NCBI GenBank assembly: GCA_964559175.1
Contig: CAZLGT010000006.1
Span: 1 to 64,000 of the forward strand
Length of the DNA: 64,000 bases
Direction: 5' to 3'
Origin: Mariniphaga sp964559175
Lineage (GTDB): Bacteria > Bacteroidota > Bacteroidia > Bacteroidales > Prolixibacteraceae
Shown here: positions 41,633 to 51,149 of the stretch, in pieces
How the letters are laid out: each line of letters begins with the position of its first letter
Numbering within the stretch: the stretch's first letter is position 1
Program-made: the position numbers and the translations under genes
Notes under the pieces: model-generated
What the model was told of the DNA's origin: nothing
Database searches by the model: none
Seen by the model: only the letters and a program-made list of their open reading frames with translations

Positions 41633-42652
41633 ATGAGTGAAGACATCGATATCAGAGGAAACCTGTATCCTGAAACCGATAGGGAACTGGATAATAAATT
41701 GCGCCCCTTAAAGTTCAACGATTTTAAAGGGCAGCGGCAGATTGTGGATAATTTGAATGTATTTGTTAAAGCTGCCACTATGCGCAACGAAGCGCTCGAT
41801 CATGTGTTGCTTCATGGTCCTCCGGGGTTGGGAAAAACCACTCTTTCGCATATTATTGCCAACGAAATGGGAGTAGGTATTAAAATAACTTCGGGTCCGG
41901 TACTCGATAAACCAGGCGATTTGGCCGGACTGCTTACCAACCTCGAAGAGAGAGATGTTCTTTTTATCGACGAAATTCACCGGCTTTCTCCTGTAGTTGA
42001 AGAGTATTTGTATTCGGCTATGGAGGATTTTCGTATCGATATCATGATTGACAAAGGTCCCAGTGCAAGGTCCATTCAACTCGAGCTGAATCCGTTTACA
42101 CTCATTGGCGCCACAACACGCTCCGGGTTACTTACTTCACCGCTGAGGGCGCGTTTTGGAATTAATTCACACCTGGAATACTACGACAATACCGTGCTTA
42201 CCGGAATTGTGAAACGTTCGGCCCGTATTTTAGGGGTTGAAATAAGCGACGATGCTGCTATAGAAATTGCTGGCCGAAGCCGTGGTACCCCGCGAATTGT
42301 AAATTCATTGCTGCGCCGTGTGCGCGACTTTGCCCAGGTAAAAGGAACCGGAAATATTGACATCGATATTACCAAAACAGCGTTGAAAGCCATGAACATC
42401 GACCAGCACGGACTGGATGAGATGGACAACCGCATTTTGCTTTGTATTATCGATAAATTCAAGGGAGGACCGGTAGGTATTTCAACCATTGGCACAGCTG
42501 TAGGCGAAGACAGTGGCACCATTGAGGAAGTGTATGAACCGTTTCTGATAAAGGAAGGTTTTATAAAACGCACACCCCGCGGAAGGGAAGCAACTGAAAG
42601 GGCTTATAAACACCTGGGACGAATAAACTACGAAAATCCCTCTTTATTTTAA
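41633..42652 (+). CDS. ruvB: Holliday junction branch-migration helicase
   Basis: 339-residue AAA+ motor that works with RuvA. Walker A GPPGLGKTTLSH, Walker B LFIDEIHRL, sensor 1 IGATTRSGLL, arginine finger region SPLRARFG, and a C-terminal winged helix (PFLIKEGFIKRTPRGREATERA). The 3' end overlaps the convergent cyclotransferase gene by 9 bases. Probably co-transcribed with the preceding response regulator. Confidence 0.97.
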   Translation: MSEDIDIRGNLYPETDRELDNKLRPLKFNDFKGQRQIVDNLNVFVKAATMRNEALDHVLLHGPPGLGKTTLSHIIANEMGVGIKITSGPVLDKPGDLAGLLTNLEERDVLFIDEIHRLSPVVEEYLYSAMEDFRIDIMIDKGPSARSIQLELNPFTLIGATTRSGLLTSPLRARFGINSHLEYYDNTVLTGIVKRSARILGVEISDDAAIEIAGRSRGTPRIVNSLLRRVRDFAQVKGTGNIDIDITKTALKAMNIDQHGLDEMDNRILLCIIDKFKGGPVGISTIGTAVGEDSGTIEEVYEPFLIKEGFIKRTPRGREATERAYKHLGRINYENPSLF

Positions 42653-43717
42653 TTCCACCAGTTCAATTTCAAAAAGGCGCGGCCACCATTTTCCGGTAAC
42701 AAAAAACCGATCGAGGTTTGAATCATAGGCAATTCCATTCAGGTAATCGATGGTATCGGTTGGATTGGTGTACATGTTTAAAATTCCGTCGAGGTTAATT
42801 TCTGAAAGTACTTTCCCTGTTTCCGGTTCAATTTGCACAATTAAATTGGTAGTGTAAACATTGGCATAAATGGTTTCATTTATGTATTCCAACTCATTCA
42901 GGTAATTAATTATTCCCCGGTTATTGGCTACCTGCACTTTTTTTACTTCTGAAAAATCAGTAGGGTCAAGCCATATTAACTCATGAGTTCCGTTGCTCAT
43001 TATTAAATATTTACCATCGTTTGCCAATCCCCATCCCTCCTGCGACCGGAAAGTAAAACTATCAATTACAGCAAAATTTTCCAGCTGATAAACAAAACCT
43101 TTTTGGGCCCTGTAGGTCAGCTGGTAAATGTTACCGTTTAAAATAGTGATACCTTCGCCAAAGTATTTTTCGGCCAGTTCGTGTTGCATTACGATTTCCC
43201 CGGTATTCAGGTTTACCTTGTACAGACCCGATGAACCGTATTCTCCGGTTCCTTCATACATGTAGCCGTTGTGGTACTCGAGTCCCTGGGTATAAAACCG
43301 CCGGTTGTGCGGAAAATCTTTCAATGTGGTGTATGTAAATTTTTTAGGGATAATGTCCGACACCACATTAAAAGCCACCGACCTCGAATTGTTTACCTCG
43401 TCGGTTTTGGTGGCAATTACATGAAATGAATTTCTACCAATTTCATTCAGTTCAATGTTAGATACCGTAAAATCCAGCTCTTTGCTTTCTTTGATAAGTT
43501 TTCCCTGGTAAAAAAGTTGAATAATGTCTATTTCGCCGTTTCTCAGCTTTGTTTCAACCCTTACCGAAACTTCGTTTCCAAATACATAGTTTTGTGCCTG
43601 TGGCAGTATGGTAATGTTGCTCACCGGTTTACGCGACCTTTTGCTTTGGTTGGAGCATGAAAAAAAAGTAATGAATAAACAAAATACAACTACAAAAGGA
43701 AAAAGGGTTTTCTTCAT
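42644..43717 (-). CDS. Glutamine cyclotransferase, lipoprotein
   Basis: Plant-type glutaminyl-peptide cyclotransferase that forms N-terminal pyroglutamate; 357 residues from the ATG at 43717. This start gives the lipoprotein leader MKKTLFPFVVVFCLFITFFSCSN; the frame is open 17 codons further but that stretch is polar. The beta-propeller is recognisable by FTQGLEYHNGYMYEGTGEYG, YGEGITILNGNIYQLTYRAQKGFVY-like and ELEYINETIYANVYTTNLIV segments, and by the end YLNGIAYDSNLDRFFVTGKWW. The DNA overlap with ruvB is 9 bases. Confidence 0.9.
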   Translation of the reverse strand: MKKTLFPFVVVFCLFITFFSCSNQSKRSRKPVSNITILPQAQNYVFGNEVSVRVETKLRNGEIDIIQLFYQGKLIKESKELDFTVSNIELNEIGRNSFHVIATKTDEVNNSRSVAFNVVSDIIPKKFTYTTLKDFPHNRRFYTQGLEYHNGYMYEGTGEYGSSGLYKVNLNTGEIVMQHELAEKYFGEGITILNGNIYQLTYRAQKGFVYQLENFAVIDSFTFRSQEGWGLANDGKYLIMSNGTHELIWLDPTDFSEVKKVQVANNRGIINYLNELEYINETIYANVYTTNLIVQIEPETGKVLSEINLDGILNMYTNPTDTIDYLNGIAYDSNLDRFFVTGKWWPRLFEIELVELK

Positions 43718-43851
43718 GTTTATCTTATTATCTGTCAATACTATTTCAATTTTTAAAGTAAACGGCATAAAATTAGAAAAAAAAGGTGTTGCCTAAAAAT
43801 CTGTTTTATTTTTAAATGCGGCTTAATAGCACATTAATTAAGAAAACAGGG

Positions 43852-43881
43852 TTGACAAGTTTGTACACATCGCTATCTTTG
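43852..43881 (+). promoter_or_regulatory. Promoter of the flippase gene (-33 and -7 elements)
   Basis: TTG at 43852-43854 and TATCTTTG at 43874-43881 are separated by 19 bases, the spacing expected for a Bacteroidota housekeeping sigma promoter. Transcription would start a few bases before the TTG start codon at 43897. Confidence 0.65.
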
Positions 43882-43896
43882 CCAAAAAAATAAACG

Positions 43897-45369
43897 TTGA
43901 ATCCATTTAAAAAATTAGCAGGCGATACGGCCATTTATGGCATGAGCAGCATTGTTGGCCGGTTTATCAACTGGTGGCTGATGCCGTTGTATGTTAATTT
44001 ATTCGCACCCGAGGAATACGGAATTGTTACCAACCTCTATGCTTACGTAGCTTTTTTTATGGTCTTTTTAACCTACGGAATGGAAACCGGATTTTTTAGG
44101 TTTGCCTCCAAAAATTCCGATTCTGAAAAAGTTTATTCCACCGCGCTGGTTTCGCTGTTTTTTTCCTCGTTATTGTTTTTGTTTGTAATTGTTCTTTTTA
44201 AAAATCAACTGGCCGGGCTCATTCAATATCCTGATAATCCAGAGTACATTTTATGGTTCGGATTTATTCTTGCCATCGACGCTTTTACTGCCATTCCTTT
44301 TGCGCGGCTGCGACTGAACAACCGTCCGTTAAAATTTGCAGTTGTAAGACTCATAAACATCGGTTTCAACATTGGTTTCAACCTGTTTTTTCTGCTTCTC
44401 TGCCCAAAACTTCTTGAAAACAATCCGGATTCAATAATTCGAATTGTTTATACTCCGGCCATTGGTGTGGGTTATGTTTTTATTTCAAATTTACTGGCCT
44501 CTGTAGTTACACTTTTGTTGTTGCTGCCCGAAATTTTTAAGTTTTCGTTTTACTTCAACAGGGAATTGCTGAAAAAAATGCTGAGTTATTCATTTCCAAT
44601 TCTGATTGTGGGAATGGCCGGTATCTTAATTCAGCAAATCGATAAAATTTTAATTCCATTTTTGATACCTGAAGATGAATTTCCAATGAGACAACTGGGC
44701 ATTTATGGAGCTGCGGTTAAAATTGCGGTTTTAATGAATATGTTTATTCAGGCATTCCGTTATGCATTCGAGCCATTCTTTTTTGCGCAGGCCGAAAGTA
44801 GAAACGATAAAAATATATATGCTGAAATCATGAAATACTTTGTGATTTTCGGCCTGCTGATTTTTTTGGGAATGATGCTGTACATCGACGTGATAAAACT
44901 CATTATTCCCCTTGAATACGAAGAAGGTTTTGTTATTGTACCGGTAGTTATGCTGGCAAACCTGTTCTTTGGAATTTACTTTACACTTTCGCTGTGGTAC
45001 AAACTTACCGATATGACACGCTACGGAGCCTATATTTCTGCAATAGGCGCTGTAATTACCATTACGCTCAATTTTATTCTGATTCCGGTGTTTGGTTACA
45101 AAGGATCAGCGGCAGCGCTTTTAGCTGCCTTTTTCGTTATGATGGTGGTTTCTTTTTTTCTGGGGCAGAAATATTATCCGGTTCCCTATAATTTAAAACG
45201 AATTGGAACCTATTTTGCTGTGGCCACTGCCATTTACCTGACTGCTGAAATATTGCCGGATTTCCCGCTTTTTATTAAATATTTGGTGCATACCCTGCTG
45301 TTGTTTGTTTTTGTTTTTGTTGTTTTTAAGCTGGAAAAAAGACAGTTAAGGCGATTATTTAAAATATGA
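43897..45369 (+). CDS. Polysaccharide flippase (Wzx/MATE-like)
   Basis: 490-residue integral membrane protein with about 14 helices, resembling O-antigen and polysaccharide export flippases (MOP superfamily). The N-terminus MNPFKKLAGDTAIYGMSSIVGRFINWWLMPLY is typical of the Bacteroidota group. It moves lipid-linked glycans across the inner membrane. Start codon is TTG at 43897, supported by the promoter just upstream and by the family N-terminus. No glycosyltransferase genes lie beside it. Confidence 0.88.
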   Translation: MNPFKKLAGDTAIYGMSSIVGRFINWWLMPLYVNLFAPEEYGIVTNLYAYVAFFMVFLTYGMETGFFRFASKNSDSEKVYSTALVSLFFSSLLFLFVIVLFKNQLAGLIQYPDNPEYILWFGFILAIDAFTAIPFARLRLNNRPLKFAVVRLINIGFNIGFNLFFLLLCPKLLENNPDSIIRIVYTPAIGVGYVFISNLLASVVTLLLLLPEIFKFSFYFNRELLKKMLSYSFPILIVGMAGILIQQIDKILIPFLIPEDEFPMRQLGIYGAAVKIAVLMNMFIQAFRYAFEPFFFAQAESRNDKNIYAEIMKYFVIFGLLIFLGMMLYIDVIKLIIPLEYEEGFVIVPVVMLANLFFGIYFTLSLWYKLTDMTRYGAYISAIGAVITITLNFILIPVFGYKGSAAALLAAFFVMMVVSFFLGQKYYPVPYNLKRIGTYFAVATAIYLTAEILPDFPLFIKYLVHTLLLFVFVFVVFKLEKRQLRRLFKI

Positions 45370-45414
45370 CAAAATACCTGAATTAAATATCAAAAAGTAT
45401 TAATTTTGCCCAAA

Positions 45415-45864
45415 ATGAAAAATTTGAAAGGAAAAACCATTGCCATTGCCAGCGATCATGCCGGTTTCGAAAAAAAACAGGTGATAAAACAGTTTTTTGA
45501 AGAACAGGGCATTGCCTGTAAGGATTTTGGATGTTTTTTAAACGAAAGCTGCGACTATCCCGATTTTGCACATGCCATTGCCGGTGCTATCGACCGGGGT
45601 GAGTATGAAATTGGTATTACATTTTGCGGCAGCGGACAAGGCATTAGCATCACGGCCAACAAGCACCAGAATGTGCGTTCGGCTATTTGCTGGAATGCAG
45701 AAATTGGGGCACTGGCCCGGCAGCACAACGATGCAAATATTTGTGCCATTCCGGCAAGGTTTGTAACCGACGAGGAAGCCGTGGCCATTGTAAAAGCCTA
45801 TTTGAGTGCCAGTTTCGAGGGGGGACGCCATGCCCGCAGAATTGAAAAAATTCCTTTGAAGTGA
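45415..45864 (+). CDS. rpiB: Ribose 5-phosphate isomerase B
   Basis: 149-residue LacAB/RpiB isomerase that interconverts ribose 5-phosphate and ribulose 5-phosphate. Motifs: IAIASDHAGFEKK (substrate His), GCFLNESCDYPDFAHAIA, and FCGSGQGISITANKHQNVRSA with the catalytic loop. The CGSGQG stretch replaces the more usual CGTGIG. ATG at 45415 is preferred over a TTG three codons earlier. TAATTTTG at 45401-45408 fits the -7 consensus only 6 bases before this ATG, so the mRNA could be nearly leaderless. Confidence 0.94.
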   Translation: MKNLKGKTIAIASDHAGFEKKQVIKQFFEEQGIACKDFGCFLNESCDYPDFAHAIAGAIDRGEYEIGITFCGSGQGISITANKHQNVRSAICWNAEIGALARQHNDANICAIPARFVTDEEAVAIVKAYLSASFEGGRHARRIEKIPLK

Positions 45865-45913
45865 TGGTGAAAATTCTTTCTTTAGCCTAGAAAATTGATT
45901 AAATATATGTAAT

Positions 45914-46357
45914 ATGCTTTCCAATACGTGTAAATATGCTTTAAGAGCCCTTATTTACCTGTCAAAATTTTCCAGCGAAGAAAAGATGATTGGGATTAAA
46001 AAGGTTTCAAAAGATTTGAATTTATCCTCTCCTTTTCTGGGAAAAATTTTGCAGAACCTGGTAAAACAAAAGTTGCTGGTTTCCACCAAAGGACCCAACG
46101 GTGGATTTGCACTGGCAAAAAGTCCGGCTGAAATTAACTTGTGGGATATTGTAACCAGGGTTGACGGAGAAGAGTTTTTTACCAACTGCCTCATTCGGCT
46201 CGAACCATGCAAAACTCACGATTCGTCAAAACCCTTGTGTCCTGTGCATGCACAATATGATGCACTGCGAACGGAAATTACGCGGTTTTACCAGGAAACA
46301 ACCCTGGAAATTGTGGGCAAGGACATTAAAAAATATGAGGATTTGGTGAAGCTGTAG
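45914..46357 (+). CDS. Rrf2 family transcriptional regulator
   Basis: 147 residues with an N-terminal winged helix (YALRALIYLSKF, GIKKVSKDLNLSSPFLGKILQNLV, STKGPNGGFALAKSP) and three C-terminal cysteines (NCLIRLEPC and PLCPVH) placed as in Fe-S binding Rrf2 proteins. It could sense Fe-S status, redox or NO. Targets cannot be read from the sequence. Confidence 0.92.
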   Translation: MLSNTCKYALRALIYLSKFSSEEKMIGIKKVSKDLNLSSPFLGKILQNLVKQKLLVSTKGPNGGFALAKSPAEINLWDIVTRVDGEEFFTNCLIRLEPCKTHDSSKPLCPVHAQYDALRTEITRFYQETTLEIVGKDIKKYEDLVKL

Positions 46358-46363
46358 TGCTTG

Positions 46364-46741
46364 TTAAAGGTATCTTTCCCATTTTCTGTCCGAAACAAAA
46401 AAATGGAAAACAAGGGTTGCTGCAAGTATTCCGGCAGTATTGGCCAAAAAATCGTAAAAATTACTGCTTCGTGAGGAAGTAACCATTTCCTGAATCCATT
46501 CAAGCAGGGCAGCCAGAATAAACGAAACAAGCGGAGCTAAAACCAAAGGGTTTAATTTTAGTTTTTTAAACGGTCGGAACAGCAACAGGCAAAAAACAAA
46601 AAACAACCCGAAGTGAACCATTTTATCAAAATGGGGAATATTTAAAAATGCCGCTTTGGGCAACGCCGATGGTGGGGTGAATAACCCGTAGCAAATCAAT
46701 GCCAGCCATACAAGAGGTTTTATAAAAAGTAAAAGTTTCAT
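46364..46741 (-). CDS. VanZ-like family membrane protein
   Basis: 125-residue protein with four helices. VanZ-like pattern: PHFDKMVHFGLFFVFCLLLF, FILAALLEWIQEMVTSSRSSNFYDFLANTAGILAATLVF. The conserved E-x-x-Q and D-x-x-x-N polar residues are present. Function unclear in the family. Divergent from the HemW-like gene and convergent with Rrf2. Confidence 0.88.
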   Translation of the reverse strand: MKLLLFIKPLVWLALICYGLFTPPSALPKAAFLNIPHFDKMVHFGLFFVFCLLLFRPFKKLKLNPLVLAPLVSFILAALLEWIQEMVTSSRSSNFYDFLANTAGILAATLVFHFFVSDRKWERYL

Positions 46742-46783
46742 TTAAAAAGTGCGAGTATTAAACGCGGCAAAGTAACAAAAACT

Positions 46784-47911
46784 ATGGCAGGAATTTACAT
46801 TCATATCCCGTTTTGCCGCCAGAAATGTTATTACTGCGATTTTTATAAAACCGTAAATACTTCTCAAACAGACGATTTTCTGAAAGCTTTGCAACAGGAA
46901 GCCGAACTCCGGAAAGACTATGTAAACAAAGAAACCATAAAAACCATTTATTTTGGCGGAGGAACCCCTTCGGTTTTAAAAGAAAAAGAGGTCGCTTTCA
47001 TTTTAAACTTTCTGAACCGGATTTTTCAGATAGATGGTGATGTTGAAATTACTTTTGAAGCCAATCCCGATGATTTAACCTCCGGGTATTTGCAGGCATT
47101 GGGCAGAGCAGGAATTAACCGGCTTAGCATTGGTGTTCAGGCTTTTCAGGATGAACATCTGAAAAAAATGAACCGCCGGCACAATGCGCAACAAGCCGTT
47201 CAATCCATTGAAAATGCTTCAGCTGCCGGTTTTGTTAACCTCAGTGCTGATTTAATCTACGGGTTGCCCGGTTTAACAAGGCAACAGTGGAAGCAAAGCC
47301 TTGCAAAAATGTTTCGTTTGCCGGTAGATCATCTTTCGGCATATCACTTAACCTACCACGAAGGTACCCCGTTTTATACATGGCTAAAGAAAGGCACGAT
47401 CAGCGAACTTCCCGAAAATGAAAGCCTTGAGCAGTTTCACCTGTTACTCGACGAGGCCGCCAAAGCCGGCTTCGAGCAGTACGAAATTTCCAATTTTGCC
47501 CGCAGGGAAATGTATTCGGGGCACAATACGGCCTACTGGACCGGTGAAAATTATCTGGGACTGGGCCCCTCCGCACATTCATTCAACGGAAATTCGCGCC
47601 GGTGGAACATATCGCGCATGGAAGCCTACATCGGGGGAGTGGCCAGCAACCTTCTTTTTTGGGAAGAAGAACAGCTTTCTGAAACCGACAAATTCAACGA
47701 ATACATCATCACCCGTTTGCGAACCAAATGGGGAATTTCTGTTCAGGAAATCGGCGACCGGTTTGGCATAAAACACGCAGAAAAAGTGGTGAAACATGCA
47801 TCGGGGTATCTGCATTCGGGAAAAATGAAAGAAAATAAAGGAACCCTTACGCTTACCCGCGAAGGTCTTTTTGTTTCGGATGACCTGATGGCGGGTTTTT
47901 TGATTATTTGA
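46784..47911 (+). CDS. hemW: HemW-like radical SAM protein
   Basis: 375 residues. Radical SAM motif IPFCRQKCYYCDF (CxxxCxxC) at residues 9-16, then TIYFGGGTPSVL, RLSIGVQAFQD, DLIYGLPGLTRQQW and the HemN C-terminal domain. The N-terminal extension needed for coproporphyrinogen dehydrogenase activity in HemN is missing, so a haem chaperone role (HemW) is more likely than coproporphyrinogen oxidation. Confidence 0.92.
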   Translation: MAGIYIHIPFCRQKCYYCDFYKTVNTSQTDDFLKALQQEAELRKDYVNKETIKTIYFGGGTPSVLKEKEVAFILNFLNRIFQIDGDVEITFEANPDDLTSGYLQALGRAGINRLSIGVQAFQDEHLKKMNRRHNAQQAVQSIENASAAGFVNLSADLIYGLPGLTRQQWKQSLAKMFRLPVDHLSAYHLTYHEGTPFYTWLKKGTISELPENESLEQFHLLLDEAAKAGFEQYEISNFARREMYSGHNTAYWTGENYLGLGPSAHSFNGNSRRWNISRMEAYIGGVASNLLFWEEEQLSETDKFNEYIITRLRTKWGISVQEIGDRFGIKHAEKVVKHASGYLHSGKMKENKGTLTLTREGLFVSDDLMAGFLII

Positions 47912-48032
47912 TTGTTAACCAATTGTTTGAAAATATACCGGTTTTGATAAATATTGTTAAGGAATTACTGATGCAGGCATGTGTCTGTATGAAAAATTCT
48001 ATCTTAGCAGGTCTTTTTAAAAGGAAGATGGA

Positions 48033-48467
48033 ATGTTGGTAAGAATTGTAAATAAATCGAATAATCCTTTACCGGAATACAGCACCGAAATGTCGGCAGG
48101 AATGGATGTACGCGCTTTTTTAAATGAACCGGAAGTGCTGAAGCCGCTGGAACGGAAACTGATTCCTACAGGACTTTACATTGAATTGCCCAAGGGTTTC
48201 GAGGCGCAAATAAGGCCCCGCAGCGGGCTGGCCATTAAAAAAGGAATTACCGTTTTGAATACGCCGGGAACTATCGATGCCGACTACCGCGGCGAGATAA
48301 GGGTGATTTTGGTAAACCTCTCCAACGAGGATTTCAGCATTGAAAACGGAGAGCGGATTTGCCAGATGGTGATTGCAGCCCACGAAACAGTGGAATGGAA
48401 TTTGACAGAAGAGTTGAACGAAACAGAAAGAGGAGCCGGAGGTTTCGGCCATACCGGTAAAAATTAA
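48033..48467 (+). CDS. dut: dUTP diphosphatase
   Basis: 144-residue trimeric dUTPase. The five motifs are visible: SAGMDVRAFL, RPRSGLAIKKG, NTPGTIDADYRGEI, NGERICQMVI and RGAGGFGHTG. Start ATG is preceded by AGGAAG at the usual distance. It opens a run with the TPR and DUF4292 lipoprotein genes, with a 4-base gap. Confidence 0.97.
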   Translation: MLVRIVNKSNNPLPEYSTEMSAGMDVRAFLNEPEVLKPLERKLIPTGLYIELPKGFEAQIRPRSGLAIKKGITVLNTPGTIDADYRGEIRVILVNLSNEDFSIENGERICQMVIAAHETVEWNLTEELNETERGAGGFGHTGKN

Positions 48468-48471
48468 AAAG

Positions 48472-50244
48472 ATGAAAATTAAAAATAGGAAATGGATACT
48501 TTTTATCCTGTTGCCGGGCATTATTTTTGCCTGCTCGGGTACCAAAAGTATCGCCCAGCAAGATACAATCGTTACCGAAGAGGTGGAAATTGATGAAACT
48601 GCCCTCCAGCTTGAAGAACAAAAGCAGATGGAGTTTGAATACCTGTTTGTGGATGCACTGAAAGAAAAGGCGTTAGGCAATGCGCAGCGAGCAGTTCAGC
48701 TTTTGTCCGGTTGCCTCGAAATAGACCCCAACTCTTCGGCTGCCATGTACGAACTGGCTACCCTTCATGCCGAAAACAACGATTTTACAAGCGCTTCGCT
48801 GCTGCTGGAAAAGGCCATTAACCTGAACCCGGAAAACAAGTGGTATAAATTGCTGCTGGCACAAATTTACCAGCAAACACGCCGGCTGAACGAGGCTGCT
48901 GAAATTTATGATGAATTGCTTGTGCAGGAACCCGATAACCTGGAATTTATTTACACTAAAGCGGCTTTACTTTCAAACACCGGAAAAATAGATGAAGCCA
49001 TTAAGGCATATAACCGCCTCGAAGAAGAACTGGGAGTAAACGAACAGATTTCGGTAGCCAAACAGCAGCTATTTATTGAAGACGGTCAAATTGACAAGGC
49101 CTTCGGAGAAATTCAAAAGCTTATTGATACCGACCCGCAGGAGCCTAAATATTACGGATTGATGGCCGATCTTTACCAAAGCCAGGGCGACGCAGAAAAT
49201 GCAATGAAATATTACCGTAAAATTCAGGAAATTGACCCCGAAAATGGTTTTGTACATTTCTCGCTGGCAAGCTTTTACATGCAAAACGGCGAAATTGAAA
49301 AGTCGTTCGAAGAAACCAAACTGGGTTTCCGAAGCAACGATGTTGATCTTCAAACCAAGCTGCAACTCTATATGATGCTTACCGCCAGTCCCGGCCAGAG
49401 CGACCTTGAAAAGCAGCATGAGGAGGAGTTGATAGATATTCTGCTGGAAAAACATCCCGACGAATACCTGGTGCATACGGTTCGCGCCGAAAGCCTTCTG
49501 AAAAACGGAAAACTGAAAGAGGCCAGGGAAGCTTTGCTGGATGCACTCGCCATTGAAAAAAACGATTACATGCTTTGGGAGCGCGTACTTTTTATCGACA
49601 ATGATTTGCAGGAGTGGCAGGCATTGTATGAACACAGCACCAAAGCCATGGACCTTTTTCCAAATCAGCCGCAGGTCTATTTCCTAAATGCCATTGCCTG
49701 CCTGCAGCTCGAAAACTACGACGAAACCGTTGCCGTTTCCGAGGAAGGGCTGATGTTCGTGATCGACAACAGCGAAATGAAAGGGCAGTTTCTTATGCTG
49801 AAAGGCGAGGCGCTCTACAAATCGGGAAAAACCCGCCAGGCCTTCAGCATGTTCGACGAAGCTGTGGAACTGGCTCCAAACAACCACATAGCCCTTAACA
49901 ATTATGCCTACTACCTTTCACTGACCGGCGAAAACCTCGATAAAGCCGAAAGAATGAGCGGCACTGTTATTGAACGTTTCCCCGAAAATGCCACATACCT
50001 CGATACCTATGCCTGGGTGCTGTTTAAAAAAGGCGAATTCAGGCTGGCCAGGTTTTATATGGAATCGGCATTGAAATACAGCGAAGAAGAAAACCCAACC
50101 CTGCTGGAACATTACGGCGATATCCTGTTTAAGCTGGATGAGTTGGATAAAGCGTTGGAATACTGGCAAAGGGCCAGCGAACTGGATGACAGTTCCAAAA
50201 TTCTGGAACGAAAAATCAGAGAACGTAAATACATCGAAGAATAG
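48472..50244 (+). CDS. TPR-repeat lipoprotein
   Basis: 590 residues, lipoprotein leader with lipobox IIFACSG. At least ten tetratricopeptide repeats cover most of the mature part (for example NAQRAVQLLSGCLEIDPNSS, RQAFSMFDEAVELAPNNHIA, DKALEYWQRASELDDSSK). No catalytic domain, so it is probably an envelope scaffold. It is followed without a gap by the DUF4292 gene. In Bacteroidota the run dut, TPR, DUF4292 is common and is often continued by an M23 peptidase, which is not here. Confidence 0.9.
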   Translation: MKIKNRKWILFILLPGIIFACSGTKSIAQQDTIVTEEVEIDETALQLEEQKQMEFEYLFVDALKEKALGNAQRAVQLLSGCLEIDPNSSAAMYELATLHAENNDFTSASLLLEKAINLNPENKWYKLLLAQIYQQTRRLNEAAEIYDELLVQEPDNLEFIYTKAALLSNTGKIDEAIKAYNRLEEELGVNEQISVAKQQLFIEDGQIDKAFGEIQKLIDTDPQEPKYYGLMADLYQSQGDAENAMKYYRKIQEIDPENGFVHFSLASFYMQNGEIEKSFEETKLGFRSNDVDLQTKLQLYMMLTASPGQSDLEKQHEEELIDILLEKHPDEYLVHTVRAESLLKNGKLKEAREALLDALAIEKNDYMLWERVLFIDNDLQEWQALYEHSTKAMDLFPNQPQVYFLNAIACLQLENYDETVAVSEEGLMFVIDNSEMKGQFLMLKGEALYKSGKTRQAFSMFDEAVELAPNNHIALNNYAYYLSLTGENLDKAERMSGTVIERFPENATYLDTYAWVLFKKGEFRLARFYMESALKYSEEENPTLLEHYGDILFKLDELDKALEYWQRASELDDSSKILERKIRERKYIEE

Positions 50245-51141
50245 ATGAATAGCATGTTGTCGGGCAAACATAGAGCGGTTTTTATTTTACTGACGGCCCT
50301 GGTGGTTGGCTTTTCATCGTGCCGCACGGCAAGAGACCTGCCTGCCGAAAGGTTAAGGCCCCTGAGTGCGGAAAAAATATTGAAAGAAGCGGAACAGAAT
50401 GCTTTCGATTACAGCGATTTATCTATCCGAAGAATCAATGTGCAGTTTTCAAACAGCGACACCCGAACAAGTTTTCGCGCTAATTTGAAAGCAGTAAAAG
50501 ATGAACAGATTCTGGCTTCCATAAGCAAACTCAACCTGCCGGTTGGCCGGGTTTTACTTACTCCCGAAAACGTAACTTATGTGAACTACATCGACCGTAA
50601 TTATTTTCTCGACGATTACACCTTCCTTAGCCGTTTTCTCAATTTCAACCTCAATTTCGATATCATTCAGGCGGTCATTTCCAATTCATTTATTTCCAAT
50701 GCTTTTTCAAACAGCGAATGGAATGTTAACCGCCAAAAACTGGATTCATCGGTGGAGGGGGGCAAATATGTTGTGCAGTTGGGTAACAACCACAGCGTGT
50801 GGCAGTCAGCCGGACTGAGCAATCCGTTCAGCAACAGAAACAGGCGCAACAACGGTGGAGGGGAAACAACGGCAACCCAGAAAATGTATTTTCATCCCCG
50901 CAGCTTTAACCTCGAGCGGCTGGAGATTAACGACCTGGCAAACAACTGGAAACTGGAGGTAGATTACAGCAATTTCGAAAAAGTGGATAAAAAAAATTAC
51001 CCGGGTTCCATCGATCTGAAGATGATTTCTTCCAGCGAAGTGGTTGAACTGAAAATCAGGCTGAACGGCTTTTCAACCGAAAAAATCGACGACATGGAAT
51101 TGAACATTCCCGACCGTTACGAACGAATACGCATGAATTAG
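50245..51141 (+). CDS. DUF4292 lipoprotein
   Basis: 298 residues with leader FILLTALVVGFSSCRTA (lipobox SSCR). The mature part is beta-rich (RTSFRANLKAVKDEQILASISKL, GRVLLTPENVTYVNYIDRNYF) and resembles the LolA/LolB-like half-barrel noted for DUF4292, which would suit lipid or lipoprotein handling at the envelope. A second ATG at 50254 is possible. ATG follows directly after the TAG of the TPR gene. Confidence 0.87.
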   Translation: MNSMLSGKHRAVFILLTALVVGFSSCRTARDLPAERLRPLSAEKILKEAEQNAFDYSDLSIRRINVQFSNSDTRTSFRANLKAVKDEQILASISKLNLPVGRVLLTPENVTYVNYIDRNYFLDDYTFLSRFLNFNLNFDIIQAVISNSFISNAFSNSEWNVNRQKLDSSVEGGKYVVQLGNNHSVWQSAGLSNPFSNRNRRNNGGGETTATQKMYFHPRSFNLERLEINDLANNWKLEVDYSNFEKVDKKNYPGSIDLKMISSSEVVELKIRLNGFSTEKIDDMELNIPDRYERIRMN

Positions 51142-51149
51142 CTGTTTTT

